The notes beneath the pieces are model-generated. The model saw nothing but the letters and a program-made list of their open reading frames with translations. It did not search any database and was not told where the DNA came from. A stretch of 64,000 nucleotides of DNA from Symsagittifera roscoffensis (lineage: Eukaryota; Xenacoelomorpha; Acoela; Convolutidae). Location: contig NC_087065.1 of the NCBI RefSeq assembly GCF_963678635.1, positions 44,735,919 to 44,799,918 on the forward strand, given 5' to 3'. A program made the position numbers and the translations under genes. Of this stretch, positions 63,899-64,000 are shown piece after piece; the stretch's first letter is position 1, and each line of letters starts with the position of its first letter.

Positions 63899-64000
63899 AT
63901 GGCAGATCGATTCTGGAAGTCCATGCCATCGGCTTTGAAAAAACCCACGCTTGACGAGTTTTACAGACGTCTGAGGGACCTGGATTATACTCAAGTGGAT
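63899..64000 (+). CDS. Start of a further element 2 ORF (partial)
   Basis: ATG followed by 33 sense codons to the window edge (MADRFWKSMPSALKKPTLDE...). Its position downstream of integrase and the macro ORF is where an env or accessory gene would lie. No signal peptide is seen in this part. Too short to classify. Confidence 0.45.
   Translation, partial: MADRFWKSMPSALKKPTLDEFYRRLRDLDYTQVD

Larger units (their letters stand above)
51800..64000 (+). mobile_element. Second gypsy-type LTR element (element 2), partial
   Basis: Gag, protease, RT-RNase H and integrase follow in gypsy order from 54797 to 62747, then a macro-domain ORF and the start of another ORF at the right edge. The sequence is less AT-rich and the coding strand is rich in A and G, unlike element 1. 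The 3' end and 3' LTR lie outside the window, so LTR limits cannot be set; 51800 is approximate. Frames are interrupted by stop codons and two A-run frame changes, which points to an ageing copy. Confidence 0.85.

Noticed and set aside
1..64000. CRISPR array, bacterial operon or Shine-Dalgarno signals
   Set aside because: Tandem repeats here lack spacer structure, and the introns, MITEs and LTR elements show this is eukaryotic DNA.

Overview
The window is AT-rich eukaryotic DNA: small exons with GT..AG borders, long introns, MITEs, tRNA-derived SINEs and two large LTR retroelements. It most resembles an invertebrate animal; the phylum cannot be read from the sequence. Nothing bacterial was seen.

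Host genes (minus strand). A PPP4R1-like gene, encoding the HEAT-repeat regulatory subunit 1 of protein phosphatase 4, runs from an ATG at 47148 to a stop at 32568. Thirteen exons were placed by hand from splice signals, and reading phase agrees across every junction except one gap where an exon of roughly 60-70 codons is expected (between 44018 and 40358). A second, unidentified gene is suggested by a short ATG exon at 32160-32208, only about 360 bp beyond the PPP4R1 stop, with two further small exons. Four phase-consistent exons at 6921-1101 may be its continuation and run off the left edge.

Element 1 (8575-27389, plus strand) is an 18.8-kb Ty3/gypsy-type, retrovirus-like element. Its two 408-bp LTRs look identical and are flanked by the 4-bp duplication ATGC, so the insertion is recent. 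It carries Gag-PR-RT-RH-IN in one 2332-codon frame, two upstream overlapping ORFs, two tiny membrane proteins, a 379-codon open frame without any Met codon, a chuvirus/gB-like envelope glycoprotein, and a last unknown 597-aa ORF followed at once by a textbook 79-bp intron. The coding strand is strikingly A-rich and G-poor.

Element 2 (about 51.8 kb to beyond 64000, plus strand) is a different gypsy-type element. It has a long leader containing a 14-bp minisatellite and 69-bp tandem repeats, a Gag split by in-frame TAA codons, protease, RT-RNase H and integrase in separate pieces, and then an ORF with a divergent macro domain (ADP-ribose-binding fold). Another ORF starts just before the window ends. 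Several breaks suggest this copy is decaying, although some could be recoding sites.

The rest is intronic or intergenic DNA filled with short repeats: hAT-like MITEs with TIR CAGGGGCGGAT and 8-bp duplications, two other dispersed families, SINE copies on the minus strand, and several hairpins and tandem duplications.
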